64,000 nt of DNA from Burkholderia gladioli (GTDB taxonomy: Bacteria > Pseudomonadota > Gammaproteobacteria > Burkholderiales > Burkholderiaceae). A program made the position numbers and the translations under genes. Every line of letters begins with the position of its first letter. Position 1 is the first letter of the stretch. The stretch is from assembly GCF_000959725.1 (NCBI RefSeq), contig NZ_CP009323.1:4340001-4404000 (forward strand), given 5' to 3'. Below are positions 39,323-47,840 of this stretch, one piece after another. Below the pieces are notes generated by a model. It was not told the origin of the DNA. It worked only from the letters and a program-made list of their open reading frames with translations, and made no database searches.

Positions 39323-39976
39323 GTTCGTCTTTCCATCCTGGATCCGTCGGACCGACATGCCGCCCGGGCGACGCCGCGCGAGGCGCCGCTCGCCACCTCG
39401 GTGTGGGTCGGCGCAGCACGTCGTTCTGCAATCCGAACCGGTTTCCGCGCCGGGCGCCGGGCGCGATTCATGGAACACGTCCCCGAGCATCGCTGCGAGC
39501 GAGCCGCCGTGCAATCCCGGAGCATGACATGGATGGATCGCGGCGCAAATGCCCGCGGCCGGCGCCCGGACGCGGGCCGATCGCCATGGTGGCCGCCTCC
39601 TCCAGATCGTCCGGTGTTGCGGCGCAGCACCACCGGAATTGGCACCGCCTCGCCCCGGCCTCGCCAGTCGGCGCGTCCCGCCTCGCGACCGGCTCATGTG
39701 CATCGCAACACGCCGGGCAGGCGGCCGGCCCGACGAAATGAAATCCGGTGATGGCGAATATAAAAATACACGCAAATCCACCAAACACCACACACCGAAC
39801 ATAATCGAAACGAGCTGATTTTAAAAATAGGAACAATCCTATAAATGAATCGCTTTTATCGATTAGGAATTCTTGCTACATTGCACTCGATTCCGGAGCC
39901 ATCCCGGCCCGCGAATCGCATCCAAGCCGGCCAATCGGCGATGTTTCGATTGAAGTCCTATCGAAATCGACAGACC
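39323..39976. other. Divergent region kinase / H-NS-like gene
   Basis: 654 bp. The kinase-proximal 400 bp is GC-rich with no supported gene. From about 39740 it becomes strongly AT-rich, containing the palindrome at 39828-39841 and a related half site TAGGAATTC near 39864. It is the regulatory region for both genes and looks like a compositionally distinct pocket. Confidence 0.55.
39828..39841. promoter_or_regulatory. RcsB-type box upstream of the H-NS-like gene
   Basis: TAGGAACAATCCTA, the same arms and first seven bases as the box at 35812. It lies 136-149 bp before the H-NS-like ATG and about 510 bp before the divergent kinase start. Confidence 0.62.
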
Positions 39977-40306
39977 ATGAAGAGTTATCAGGAATATCAG
40001 AAAAGCACGGCCTCGCTTCGACAGGAACTCGATAAAATCCGGCGCGAACATGCCGAGCGCGTGCTGCAGGAATTACGCGAATGCATCATCGAATTCGGTT
40101 TCCGTCCGGAACAACTGATGCCGCCGCCCTGCACCGCCAGGCGCCGGGCGAAGTACTACAATCCAGCCAGCGGCGCCACCTGGACCGGCCGGGGCCGCCC
40201 GCCCGACTGGATTCGCGACAAGGATTTTTCCCTGTACCTGCTGCCCGCCAACGCGGACGGCGCGACAGTGTCCGGTGCCGTCGCGCCCGAGCCGCTCGGA
40301 CGATAG
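39977..40306 (+). CDS. H-NS-like nucleoid protein (short type)
   Basis: 109-residue member of the H-NS/MvaT-like histone family. The N-terminal helix KSYQEYQKSTASLRQELDKIRREHAERVLQELRECI forms the oligomerisation coiled coil. The C-terminal DNA-binding signature is YYNPASGATWTGRGRPPDWI, equivalent to the consensus Y-x-D-P-x-T-G-x-T-W-S-G-R-G-R-x-P-x-W-I. Such proteins bind AT-rich DNA and silence it. Start at 39977 is by homology; no strong ribosome site is seen and the frame is open further upstream. It is divergent from the kinase and upstream of the second RcsB-like regulator, in the AT-rich pocket it may itself silence. Confidence 0.9.
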   Translation: MKSYQEYQKSTASLRQELDKIRREHAERVLQELRECIIEFGFRPEQLMPPPCTARRRAKYYNPASGATWTGRGRPPDWIRDKDFSLYLLPANADGATVSGAVAPEPLGR

Positions 40307-40522
40307 CGGCAGCCCCGGTCGGCCGGCGCGACTTGCCGGCACCGACCCGGAAACCGGCTCGGCAGGGCCTTCGATTCTCCATCGAGCCGCCCCATGCCGT
40401 GTTCCAGGTTTTCCATGCGCGGGGATGTCGTTCGGGCTCGGGCCAACCTCATCGCGAATCCTTCAACCAGCCACGCGCCTTCGTCATCGCTGTCGACACG
40501 ATACGCGCCACCACGAACCGCC

Positions 40523-41224
40523 ATGACCATGGAAGCGCAGTCCCTTCGAAGTGAGATCAAGGTGATCGTGGCCGACGACCACCCGATCGTGGTCGCCGGC
40601 ATCCTGAAGCTGCTGGAGGGAACGCCCGACATCGAGGTGGTCGAATCGGTCACCGACGTCGATGCGCTCGAGCAGGCGCTGGAATCGCGGGCTTGCGACA
40701 TCCTGATCAGCGACTACGAGTTCGGCGATACGCGCGCGCACGACGGCATCCAGATGATCGAGCGCCTGCGGCACGACTTCCCGCACCTGAAGATCCTCAT
40801 GCTGACCATGCACGACGACATCATCCTGGTGCGTCGCCTGATCTCGATGGGCGTGGCCGGTTTCCTCAGCAAGTCGACCCCGGCGCTCTCGAAGCTGCCC
40901 GAGATCCTGCGCGCCATCGAGCGCGGCGAGCAGTACCTCGACGCGGCCATCGCGCAGGCGCTGCGGCTGGCCGACATGCAGCTCGCCTCGGCCAGCGGCC
41001 GCCGTCGCATGGTGATGCTGAGCAAGCGCGAATACGAGGTGGTGCGCCTGTTCGCGCGCGGCATGCAGATCAGCGAGATCGCGCGGCAGACCGGCCGCAG
41101 CGTGAAGACCATCAGCACCCAGAAAGGCTCGGCCATGAGGAAGATGGAAGTGGACAACGATGCCGATCTCATCATCCGCTTCCTCGATCTCGGCGAGCGC
41201 CTGCAACCCGCGCCCGAGGCCTGA
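40523..41224 (+). CDS. RcsB-like response regulator, second copy
   Basis: 233 residues, same layout as the protein at 33078: D18-D19, phospho-Asp64 (LISDYEFG), Thr95 (LTMHDD), Lys117 (GFLSK). The HTH region reads MLSKREYEVVRLFARGMQISEIARQTGRSVKTISTQKGSAMRKMEVDNDADLI, even closer to RcsB (SIKTISSQKKSAMMKL). The start is either of two ATGs at 40523 and 40529; neither has a strong ribosome site. It lies 216 bp after the H-NS-like gene on the same strand. With the hybrid kinase and the first regulator it makes a one-kinase, two-regulator phosphorelay; which one receives phosphate, or whether they form a heterodimer, is open. Confidence 0.9.
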   Translation: MTMEAQSLRSEIKVIVADDHPIVVAGILKLLEGTPDIEVVESVTDVDALEQALESRACDILISDYEFGDTRAHDGIQMIERLRHDFPHLKILMLTMHDDIILVRRLISMGVAGFLSKSTPALSKLPEILRAIERGEQYLDAAIAQALRLADMQLASASGRRRMVMLSKREYEVVRLFARGMQISEIARQTGRSVKTISTQKGSAMRKMEVDNDADLIIRFLDLGERLQPAPEA

Positions 41225-41261
41225 TCGCGGCCCAGGCGCCGCGAGGCGCGGCGCCGCCGCC

Positions 41262-41870
41262 TCAGGGATGCCCGAGCCGCCGCGCGATCTCCGGCATGCG
41301 CTGGGTCGCGCGCTCGTGCAGTTGCTGATACAGGCTGTTGCCGTGCGCGTCGATCGCGACCGTGGCCGGCCCGAGCTGTTCCACCTCCAGCGTCAGCAAG
41401 CGGAACTGCGAGATGTACTCGGTCCAGTGCTGCGCCACCACGCGGCGCAGCGAGCGCGACAGCAGGTTCAGCCCGCCGCCCGGAAACGACAGGTAGGCGC
41501 AGCCGCATTCGCGCAGCGCGGCCGCGCTGGCCGCGTCGAGCCCGCCCTTGCCGCCCACCAGCCGCAGGCCGAGCCCGCGGATCAGGGTCGGCATCCAGGC
41601 GTCGTAGCGCGTGCTGGTGCTCGGGTTCAGGTAGAGCGCCTCGGGGCCGTCCGGCGTCTCGTTCACATAGGTGCTCAGGTGAAAGAAGGCCCCGCCGCGC
41701 AGGTCGACCGGCAGCTCGGCGCCGCGCTCGATCGCCTCGGCCAGCCGCTTGTGGGTCGGCAAGCCGATGCTGACCGTGATCTCGCCGGACAGCCGCACCA
41801 TGTCGCCGAGTTGCAGCGCCAGCACCGGCTCGGCCGCCAGCGGCAGCTTCAGTTCATGCAGGCGGCTCAT
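41262..41870 (-). CDS. Class I hydro-lyase, beta subunit (fumarase/tartrate dehydratase type)
   Basis: 202-residue beta subunit of a two-subunit iron-sulfur hydratase. Segments LKLPLAAEPVLALQLGDMVRLSGEITVSIGLPTHKRLAEAIERG, STYVNETPDGPEALYLNPSTSTRYDAWMPTLI and LRLVGGKGGLD are typical of TtdB/FumA C-terminal domains. Its ATG overlaps the alpha stop by one base (TGATG). Class I enzymes add or remove water on fumarate, tartrate, mesaconate or related dicarboxylates. The surrounding catabolic genes suggest a specialised substrate rather than fumarate. Confidence 0.88.
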   Translation of the reverse strand: MSRLHELKLPLAAEPVLALQLGDMVRLSGEITVSIGLPTHKRLAEAIERGAELPVDLRGGAFFHLSTYVNETPDGPEALYLNPSTSTRYDAWMPTLIRGLGLRLVGGKGGLDAASAAALRECGCAYLSFPGGGLNLLSRSLRRVVAQHWTEYISQFRLLTLEVEQLGPATVAIDAHGNSLYQQLHERATQRMPEIARRLGHP

Positions 41871-42751
41871 CACGCGCCCTCCAGGAATTCGACGCGGCCA
41901 TCGCCATGAATCCGCGCGGCCGTGCGTCGGTTGATCCAGCAGTTGAAGCAGACCGCCACCGGCACGAAGCCGTGGCTGGCGGCGTAGTCGATATGCACCG
42001 CCATCGCCGTGGTGTCGCCGCCGGTGCCCATCGGCCCGAAGCCCATCGCGTTGACCGCGTCGAGCAGGCGCCGCTCCATCGCGGCCAACATCGGCTCCGG
42101 ATTGGTGCGCCCGAACGGCCGCATCATCTGCTCCTTGGCCAGGCGCGCCGCGTAGTCGAAGGTGCCGCCGATGCCGACTCCGATCACCAGCGGCAGGCAG
42201 GGCTGCGAGCCCGCGCGCAGCATGGTGTCGAGCACGAAGCGCTCGATCTGCGCGTGGCTCGGGTAGACGAAGGCCTCGATCGCCTCCCAGCGGCCGGTGC
42301 CCATCGCCTTGGGCGAGCAGACGATGTCGACGTGCTCGGCATCGTCGATCACGTCGAAGCTGACAATCGGCATGTCCTTGCCGGCATGGCCGCGCTCGTG
42401 CGTGAGCGGGTTGGTCACCATCTTCAGGATCGGCGGCGAGATCGAGGCCGCCAGGTCGGCGAAGCCGTCGCGGATCGCGGCGCGCACCGGGCCGTCGAAA
42501 CGCACGCGCGTGCCGATCTTCACGCTGTAGGTGGGAATCCCCACGTCGCTGCACACCAGCGAATCGTCGCGGCGCGCGCCGTCGGCGCTCTCCACCAGGA
42601 TCCGCAGCGTGGCGCGGCCGGTCGGGCTGGTCTCGCGGTCGGCCGCGTCGGCCAGGAAGGCGCGCGTATCGTCGGGGATCGTCTTCAGCGAGCGTTCGTA
42701 GAGTTGCGCGGTGACCCGCCTGAGGGTCGCGCTGTCGATCGCCATGGTCAT
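41870..42751 (-). CDS. Class I hydro-lyase, alpha subunit (fumarase/tartrate dehydratase type)
   Basis: 293-residue alpha subunit binding a 4Fe-4S cluster; candidate ligands are Cys in LVCSDVG, DIVCSPKAMG and AVCFNCWINRR. The segment GIGGTFDYAARLAKEQMMRPFG and GFGPMGTGGDTTAMAVHIDYAASHG are family hallmarks. AAGAAGG precedes the ATG at 42751. It is first in the operon and divergent from the PanE-like gene, with a candidate IclR box between. Together with the beta subunit it forms the complete enzyme. The exact substrate is not fixed by sequence; L-tartrate or an unsaturated dicarboxylate are options. Confidence 0.88.
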   Translation of the reverse strand: MTMAIDSATLRRVTAQLYERSLKTIPDDTRAFLADAADRETSPTGRATLRILVESADGARRDDSLVCSDVGIPTYSVKIGTRVRFDGPVRAAIRDGFADLAASISPPILKMVTNPLTHERGHAGKDMPIVSFDVIDDAEHVDIVCSPKAMGTGRWEAIEAFVYPSHAQIERFVLDTMLRAGSQPCLPLVIGVGIGGTFDYAARLAKEQMMRPFGRTNPEPMLAAMERRLLDAVNAMGFGPMGTGGDTTAMAVHIDYAASHGFVPVAVCFNCWINRRTAARIHGDGRVEFLEGA

Positions 42752-42808
42752 GGTTCCTTCTTCGGGAGGACGCGCGTGCCGGATTCGACGCGCGTGTCGC
42801 GGCGGAGG

Positions 42809-42825
42809 ATTCCGCCAGGAGAAAA
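42809..42825. promoter_or_regulatory. Weak IclR-type box between hydratase and PanE-like genes
   Basis: ATTCCGC-CAG-GAGAAAA, differing by one base in the right arm from the pattern TTCCGC-N3-GCGAAA seen at 47841. It lies 58-74 bp before the hydratase start. Confidence 0.35.
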
Positions 42826-42885
42826 ACAGGCATAAAGTGCTCGACGCACACCGCCGCGCGGCGACAATGCGCGAACCCTCACGCC

Positions 42886-43902
42886 ATGGATGCTTTCAAG
42901 ATGCCTGCCACCCGCTCCGCCAGCCCTTCGCGCCGCATCGCCATCGTCGGCGCCGGCGCGATCGGCGGCCACTTCGCCGCCCGGCTCGCGCTCGCCGGCC
43001 ATCGCGTCTCGCTGCTGGCGCGCGGCGCCACACTCGAGGCGCTGCGCCGCGACGGCCTGCGCTACCAAAGCCCCGACGCGCCCGAGCAGCGGGTGCCGGT
43101 CGAGGCCCATGCCCGCGCCGAGGACATCGGCGCGCAGGAACTGGTGGTGATCGCGCTGAAATCGCAGTCGCTGCCGGGCCTGGCCGCCTCGCTCGCGCCG
43201 CTGCTCGATGCGCAAAGCGTGGTGCTGCCGGTCGGCAACGGCCTGCCCTGGTGGTTCTGCCTGGTGCCGGGCCAGCCGCTCGAAGGGCTGCGCCTGCAAA
43301 GCGTCGATCCCGACGGCGGCGTCGAGCGCGCGCTGCCTTTCGCCCAGGTGCTCGGCGGCAGCGTGATGGCCTCCTGCAGTTGCCCCGCGCCCGGCGTGGT
43401 ACGCCATCACAGCGGCAATCGCATCACCATCGGCGAGCCGGCCGGCGGCGTCAGCGAGCGCAGCGCGCTGTGGGCCGGCGTGCTGGACGATGCGGGTCTG
43501 CCGACCACCGCCAGCGAGGACATCCGCCGCGACCTGTGGGTCAAGTTGCTCGGCAACGCCTGCGCCAACCCGCTGAGCGTGCTGACCCAGGCCAGCACCG
43601 ACCGCCTGCTCGACGATGCGCACACGCGCGCCGCCTACGCGCAACTGATGGGCGAGTGCCTGGCGATCGGCAAGGCCGCGGGCCTCGCGATCGAGATCGA
43701 CATCGCCACGCGCATGGCCCAGTCGCGCGCGCTCGGCACGGTCAAGACCTCGATGCTGCAGGACCTCGAGGCCGGGCGAGCGCTCGAGCTCGACGCGATC
43801 CTGGGCGCCCCGCTCGAATGCGCGGCACGGCTCGGCGTGGAGGCGCCGCTGATGCGCACGGTGCTGGCGCTGGCCCGGCTGCGCGCCACGCCGGCGGGCT
43901 GA
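42886..43902 (+). CDS. 2-dehydropantoate 2-reductase family (PanE-like) oxidoreductase
   Basis: NADPH-dependent 2-oxoacid reductase of 338 residues. Rossmann motif RIAIVGAGAIGGHFAARLALAGH near 17-39; the C-terminal domain has the catalytic Lys and Asn in LWVKLLGNACANPLSVLTQ and the substrate loop TVKTSMLQDLEAGRALELDAI. The domain set fits ketopantoate reductase, but paralogues in catabolic clusters often reduce other branched 2-oxoacids. Start could also be the ATG 15 bp later. It is divergent from the hydratase operon and convergent with the cupin gene. Role here probably catabolic rather than pantothenate synthesis. Confidence 0.85.
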   Translation: MDAFKMPATRSASPSRRIAIVGAGAIGGHFAARLALAGHRVSLLARGATLEALRRDGLRYQSPDAPEQRVPVEAHARAEDIGAQELVVIALKSQSLPGLAASLAPLLDAQSVVLPVGNGLPWWFCLVPGQPLEGLRLQSVDPDGGVERALPFAQVLGGSVMASCSCPAPGVVRHHSGNRITIGEPAGGVSERSALWAGVLDDAGLPTTASEDIRRDLWVKLLGNACANPLSVLTQASTDRLLDDAHTRAAYAQLMGECLAIGKAAGLAIEIDIATRMAQSRALGTVKTSMLQDLEAGRALELDAILGAPLECAARLGVEAPLMRTVLALARLRATPAG

Positions 43903-43957
43903 GGCGCGAGCCGATGCGCCACGCGCCTCGCGCCGCCGGCCCGCGTCGCGGCCGATC

Positions 43958-44773
43958 TCAGCCGCGCGCATAATCCGCGGCGTTCGCCACCCAACCCTTG
44001 CCGATGAAGTCCTCGCGCGGCGGCGAGAACACGTCGATCAGCAGGTGCCGGCCGCTGCCCACGCCCTCGGTGGTATGGATCAGCTGCACGGGGATCGCGA
44101 TCATCGAGGCCGGCCCCGCCGCGAGGTGCTCGTCCTCGCGCCAGGCGTTCGCGTCGGGGCCCCATTGCACGCGCAGGTGATGGATGAAGTCGCCTTCGAT
44201 CGCCAGCGAACCCTGCTCGAAATTCGCGTGGCTGTGCGGGCTCAGCTTCGAGCGATCGCGCGCGTCCTGGTACTCGACCCAGTTGATGCTGAGCGTGTCG
44301 GTCTGCAGCATCTTCAGGCGCGGCTTGTCGGCCGGCGGCGTGATCGCGTCGATGCCGATCACCTGCAGCTCGCCCGCTCCGCGCGTGCGCCGGTAGCCGC
44401 TGTCGCTGCCGACGATGCGCGCGTCGGGCACCGCGTAATCGGCCGCGTTGCAGGCCGCCCCGGCCGGCAGGTCGGGCCGCGACGAGGCGATCAGCACCGC
44501 GCGCGCGCCCGGCGCCGGGCTCACGCGCGCACGGCCCGCCGGCAGCACGCAGACGCTGCGGCCCGGCACGCGCTGCGCCGGCCCGTCGCCGACGGCGATC
44601 TCGGCGCCGTCCTCGGGCAGCAGCACCAGCATCTCGTGCGCGCTCGTCGCATCGAACTCGCGCGTCTCGCCTTCCAGCCACTGCACGTAGAAGTTCTGGC
44701 CGCGCGCCACCGCGCCCGGCGCCAGGTCGTGCACCGCCGCGCGGCGCACGCCGGTTTCCGTGTTTGTCGTCAT
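43958..44773 (-). CDS. Cupin-domain protein
   Basis: 271-residue protein with two cupin-like halves. The N-terminal half contains VLLPEDGAEIAVGDGPAQRVPGRSVCVLPAGRARV; the C-terminal half contains SPHSHANFEQGSLAIEGDFIHHLRVQWG with metal-type His residues (HSH-x5-E) and AIPVQLIHTTEGVGSGRHLLIDVFSPP. This supports an active C-terminal metal cupin and a degenerate N-terminal one. It is last of the four-gene run porin-amidohydrolase-flavin reductase-cupin. It could be an isomerase or dioxygenase of the pathway; the reaction is not known. Confidence 0.78.
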   Translation of the reverse strand: MTTNTETGVRRAAVHDLAPGAVARGQNFYVQWLEGETREFDATSAHEMLVLLPEDGAEIAVGDGPAQRVPGRSVCVLPAGRARVSPAPGARAVLIASSRPDLPAGAACNAADYAVPDARIVGSDSGYRRTRGAGELQVIGIDAITPPADKPRLKMLQTDTLSINWVEYQDARDRSKLSPHSHANFEQGSLAIEGDFIHHLRVQWGPDANAWREDEHLAAGPASMIAIPVQLIHTTEGVGSGRHLLIDVFSPPREDFIGKGWVANAADYARG

Positions 44774-44815
44774 GTCGATTCCTCGATGAATCCTGTGTAA
44801 GGGGGAAGGTCCTGC

Positions 44816-45442
44816 TCAGCCGTTGCGCGGGCTCGGCCGGCCCAGCTCGTCGAGCTTGCCGACGGTGGCGTAGCGGTTGCCGTCCAGGCGCGTGAGCGGC
44901 TCGGCCAGCACCGTGTCGAAGCGGCCGTCTTCGGTCACGAAGCGCTCGTCCAGATGGACGCCGACGATGCGCCCGAACACCACCCGGCTGAAGGTCTCGC
45001 CGGGCCCGGTGGGCTCGATGTCGACGATGCGCAGCAGCCGGCATTCCATGCTGGCCGGCGAGGCCGCCACGCGCGGCGGCTTCACCATCACGCTGGGCGC
45101 CTTCTCGAGGCCGGCCAGCTCGAACTCGTCCACGCCGTAGGGCGCGTTCATCGAGCTGGTGTTCATCGGCTCGCGCAGCGCCCAGGTGACGAGGTTGGTG
45201 ACGAATTCGCCGGTCTCGCGGATGTTGGTGACGGTGTCCTTCTCGTGCCGGTCGGCCGGCGCGTTGCAGGAGAACATCAGCACCGGCGGCGCGGTCGAGA
45301 CCAGGTTGAAATGCGAGAACGGCGCGAGGTTCACCTCGCCGCGCGCGTTGACGGTGCTGATCCAGCCGATCGGGCGCGGCGCCACGATCGCGTTGAACAG
45401 CGTGCGCTTGAAGCCGGGCGTGTTCGCCGGGTCGAGAAACAT
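44816..45442 (-). CDS. Flavin reductase-like FMN-binding split-barrel protein
   Basis: 208-residue protein of the Flavin_Reduct family. It opens with TLFNAIVAPRPIGWISTVNARGEVNLAPFSHFNLVSTAPPVLMFSCN, the FMN-binding strand pattern, and carries ETGEFVTNLVTWALREPMN. The lack of a partner monooxygenase gene nearby suggests it either serves a distant oxygenase or acts directly on the substrate. It lies 45 bp after the amidohydrolase and 42 bp before the cupin, in the same operon. Confidence 0.85.
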   Translation of the reverse strand: MFLDPANTPGFKRTLFNAIVAPRPIGWISTVNARGEVNLAPFSHFNLVSTAPPVLMFSCNAPADRHEKDTVTNIRETGEFVTNLVTWALREPMNTSSMNAPYGVDEFELAGLEKAPSVMVKPPRVAASPASMECRLLRIVDIEPTGPGETFSRVVFGRIVGVHLDERFVTEDGRFDTVLAEPLTRLDGNRYATVGKLDELGRPSPRNG

Positions 45443-45487
45443 GGGGCTCTCCTGGTCCTGGGTTCCTGAATCCTGAAACCGGCCGCG

Positions 45488-46432
45488 TCAGGCGCGGGCC
45501 CCGCCCTTCACGAACACCGCGCGACCGGTGGCATACAGCACCGCGTGGCGTTCCTCGGGCGTGAGCCGCGCGCAGGCCGCGAGCATGCGCTGCACCATGT
45601 CGGCATAGGTGCCCGACGAGGTGCCGATATCCGAGCCCCACATGATGCGATCGGCGCCGAACATGTCGACCGCCGCGCGCAGCGCCTGATCGGCCGGCGT
45701 GCCGGTTTCGCGATAGATGTCGAGGTTGATCGAGGTGAACTTGAAGAACAGGTTCGGCTCGGCCGCGAGCGGCGCGAAGCGCTCGTCGAAGCCGAAGTTG
45801 TCGTCCTCGGCCTCGGGCTCGAGCATGTGGTCGAGCACCACGCGCAGCGTCGGGAAGCGTCGCGCCAGCGCGATGATGGCCGGCACCGAGGGCCCGCCGC
45901 CGCCGCGCGCCAGCACCTCGATGTCCATCACGATGCCGTGCTCGTTGGCCACCGCCCAGGTCTCGAGCGCGCGCGGCGACGCGAGCCAGGGCATCGAGCC
46001 GTCGGCCTCGCGGCCGCCGAACAGGCGCACGCCGGCCAGGCCGTGGCGCTCGACGTAGCCGCGCACCTGCGCCGGCGTTTCCGGCGCCTCGGCGTCGAGG
46101 ATCACCACCGCCGAGAAGCGATCGGGATGGGCATCCGAGGAATCGAGGATGTAGCTGTTGTCGTAGCGATAGATCATGCGCTTTTGCACCGCCACCGCCT
46201 CGACCACGCCGGCCTGATCCATCCACGGCAGCATGCGCGACACGTCCGGCACCTCGTTGATCGGGTTCGGGCCGTGCGCGCCGCCCGGCAGGCCGATCAC
46301 GCCCGGCAGGCGCGGCGGCGCGTTGGGCGAACGCTGCATCGGATTGCGCGGGTAGCGGGTGGTGTCGTCGGCCACCAGGTGCGCGTGCGAATCGAACAGC
46401 GCGAGGGCGGGTGCTTGAGGCGTGGCAGGCAT
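45488..46432 (-). CDS. Amidohydrolase family protein (lactonase-like TIM barrel)
   Basis: 314-residue amidohydrolase_2 family protein. Metal-binding HxH type start LFDSHAHLVADD, a conserved LAGVRLFGG strand, VLDHMLEP with His, and MWGSDIGTSSG containing the late catalytic Asp. Family relatives hydrolyse lactones such as 2-pyrone-4,6-dicarboxylate or galactarolactone, or decarboxylate aromatic acids. GGAGA lies 5 bp before the ATG at 46432. It starts 28 bp after the porin stop and is the second gene of the operon. A ring-opening lactonase role fits the later hydratase and aldolase genes, but is inference. Confidence 0.84.
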   Translation of the reverse strand: MPATPQAPALALFDSHAHLVADDTTRYPRNPMQRSPNAPPRLPGVIGLPGGAHGPNPINEVPDVSRMLPWMDQAGVVEAVAVQKRMIYRYDNSYILDSSDAHPDRFSAVVILDAEAPETPAQVRGYVERHGLAGVRLFGGREADGSMPWLASPRALETWAVANEHGIVMDIEVLARGGGGPSVPAIIALARRFPTLRVVLDHMLEPEAEDDNFGFDERFAPLAAEPNLFFKFTSINLDIYRETGTPADQALRAAVDMFGADRIMWGSDIGTSSGTYADMVQRMLAACARLTPEERHAVLYATGRAVFVKGGARA

Positions 46433-46460
46433 GTCGTCTCCAGTGAAGGGAAGCTCGGGT

Positions 46461-47639
46461 TCAGAACAGGTGGCGGATGCCGACCGTGAAGCCGGTCTGG
46501 GCATCGCTGGCCGATGGGGTGGCGAAGGTCAGCGCGGCCACCGCGGCATGGCCGGTGGAATCGATGCCGGCGGCCTTCTCGTGCAGCAGCACGCAATACA
46601 GGTCGGTGCGCTTGGACAGCGAATAGTCGGCGCCGAGGTTCCATTGCTGGTAGCTCGCGCCGCTCTGGCCGGCGAACGAACTCACGCGCGTGTAGGCGTA
46701 GGCGATGCCGAACTGCAAGGCCGGCGTGAGGCGGTACTTGAGGTTGGCCTCGGCGGTGTTGAAGGTCGCCGTCTTGCCGCGCTCGGCCGCGGGCAGGCTC
46801 GCGCCCGTCACGGGCGTGGCGCCCAGGTCGGCGAAGCTGGTGCGCGTGTAGATCGCGCCCAGCGTGAAGTGGCCGAGCTCGTACGCGGTGCCGGCGCCGA
46901 ACTCGCGCTGCGAGCCGGCCGTGGCATAACCGCTGAAGATCGGGCTGGTGAAGTTGTTGCCGGTCGCGCTGCTGGTGGCGTTGTTGCCGAACAGCGCGAA
47001 GTTCGGATTCTTCACGTACAGATAGGCCGCCGCGAACTTGAAGGGGCCCTGCTGGTAGTCGGCGCCGGCCGAGATCATCTCGTTGCGCGTGACCTGCCCC
47101 GCCACGCCGCCCAGGCTGTAGGTCGCCCCCAGTTGCAGGCCGCGATAGCGCGGGCTCACGTACTTGATCGCGTTGTTGGCGCGCTCGGTGCCGTCCACGT
47201 CGTCCAGGCCCGCCGGGTGATAACCCCAGCCGGCGCCGCGCGCGGCCCAGTCGGTGCCCGAGGCGAACTGGCCGAGATAGCTCGACAGCGTCAGGTACTG
47301 GCGCCCCAGCGTGACGGTGCCGTAAGGCGTGCCAAGCCCGACGAAAGCCTGCCGGCCGAACATCAGCCCGGCCTGCAGCGCGCCGGTGGTGGTGGTGAAG
47401 CCGTTCTCCAGGGTGAACACGGCGCGATAACCGCCGCCCAGTTCCTCGTTGCCGGTGATGCCGAAGCGCGAGGCGCTCTCGTTGCCGCCCGCGATGGCGT
47501 GCTGCGGCGCGCCGCCGGCATTGCTGTTGTAGCGATAACCGGCATCGACGATGCCGTACAGGGTCACGCTGCCCTGGGCCTGCGCGGCACAGGCAAAGCC
47601 GCAGGCAGCGGCGCCGATCAGCGCCAGCGATGTCTTCAT
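46461..47639 (-). CDS. Outer-membrane porin, Burkholderia OmpC-like family
   Basis: 392-residue porin. Signal MKTSLALIGAAACGFACAAQA, then QGSVTLYGIVDAGYRYN, the standard first strand, and a C-terminal GIRHLF with terminal Phe. Longer than the porin at 26182 by about 50 residues in the loops. A very good ribosome site GGGAGGAGA precedes the ATG. It is the first gene of a porin-amidohydrolase-flavin reductase-cupin operon and divergent from the MFS transporter, so it likely passes the pathway substrate across the outer membrane. IclR-type boxes lie upstream. Confidence 0.93.
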   Translation of the reverse strand: MKTSLALIGAAACGFACAAQAQGSVTLYGIVDAGYRYNSNAGGAPQHAIAGGNESASRFGITGNEELGGGYRAVFTLENGFTTTTGALQAGLMFGRQAFVGLGTPYGTVTLGRQYLTLSSYLGQFASGTDWAARGAGWGYHPAGLDDVDGTERANNAIKYVSPRYRGLQLGATYSLGGVAGQVTRNEMISAGADYQQGPFKFAAAYLYVKNPNFALFGNNATSSATGNNFTSPIFSGYATAGSQREFGAGTAYELGHFTLGAIYTRTSFADLGATPVTGASLPAAERGKTATFNTAEANLKYRLTPALQFGIAYAYTRVSSFAGQSGASYQQWNLGADYSLSKRTDLYCVLLHEKAAGIDSTGHAAVAALTFATPSASDAQTGFTVGIRHLF

Positions 47640-47778
47640 GGTGTCTCCTCCCGATGTCGTGGCTCCGCTTGCCGCGGATGCCGGATGCGTCGCTGCCGGA
47701 GCGCGCTGCGGCGCCCTCGTTTCGACGCCCCGTATGGTTCCACGCAGGCCGTGTCGCTCCAAGCGCGTTTCCGTGACT

Positions 47779-47793
47779 TTTCGCAGAGCGAAA
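47779..47793. promoter_or_regulatory. IclR-type box, perfect inverted repeat
   Basis: TTTCGC-AGA-GCGAAA, perfect 6-bp arms with a 3-bp spacer, the size and TTCCGC/GCGGAA-like core known for several IclR-family operators. It lies 140 bp upstream of the porin start. Confidence 0.6.
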
Positions 47794-47840
47794 TGTCGGG
47801 TCCGCGCCGGCGCCGCCACCAATAGGGATCGATCGCCATG

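Noticed and set aside
35576..39751. A 1391-residue open frame on the plus strand opposite the hybrid kinase
   Set aside because: Arg/Ala/Gly-rich shadow of a real kinase gene with full motif set on the other strand; no domains or ribosome site.
39323..39802. N-terminal extension of the kinase to 39802
   Set aside because: The extra ~160 residues are Arg/Pro/Gly-rich with no fold, and the ATG at 39322 has a ribosome site directly before TM1.
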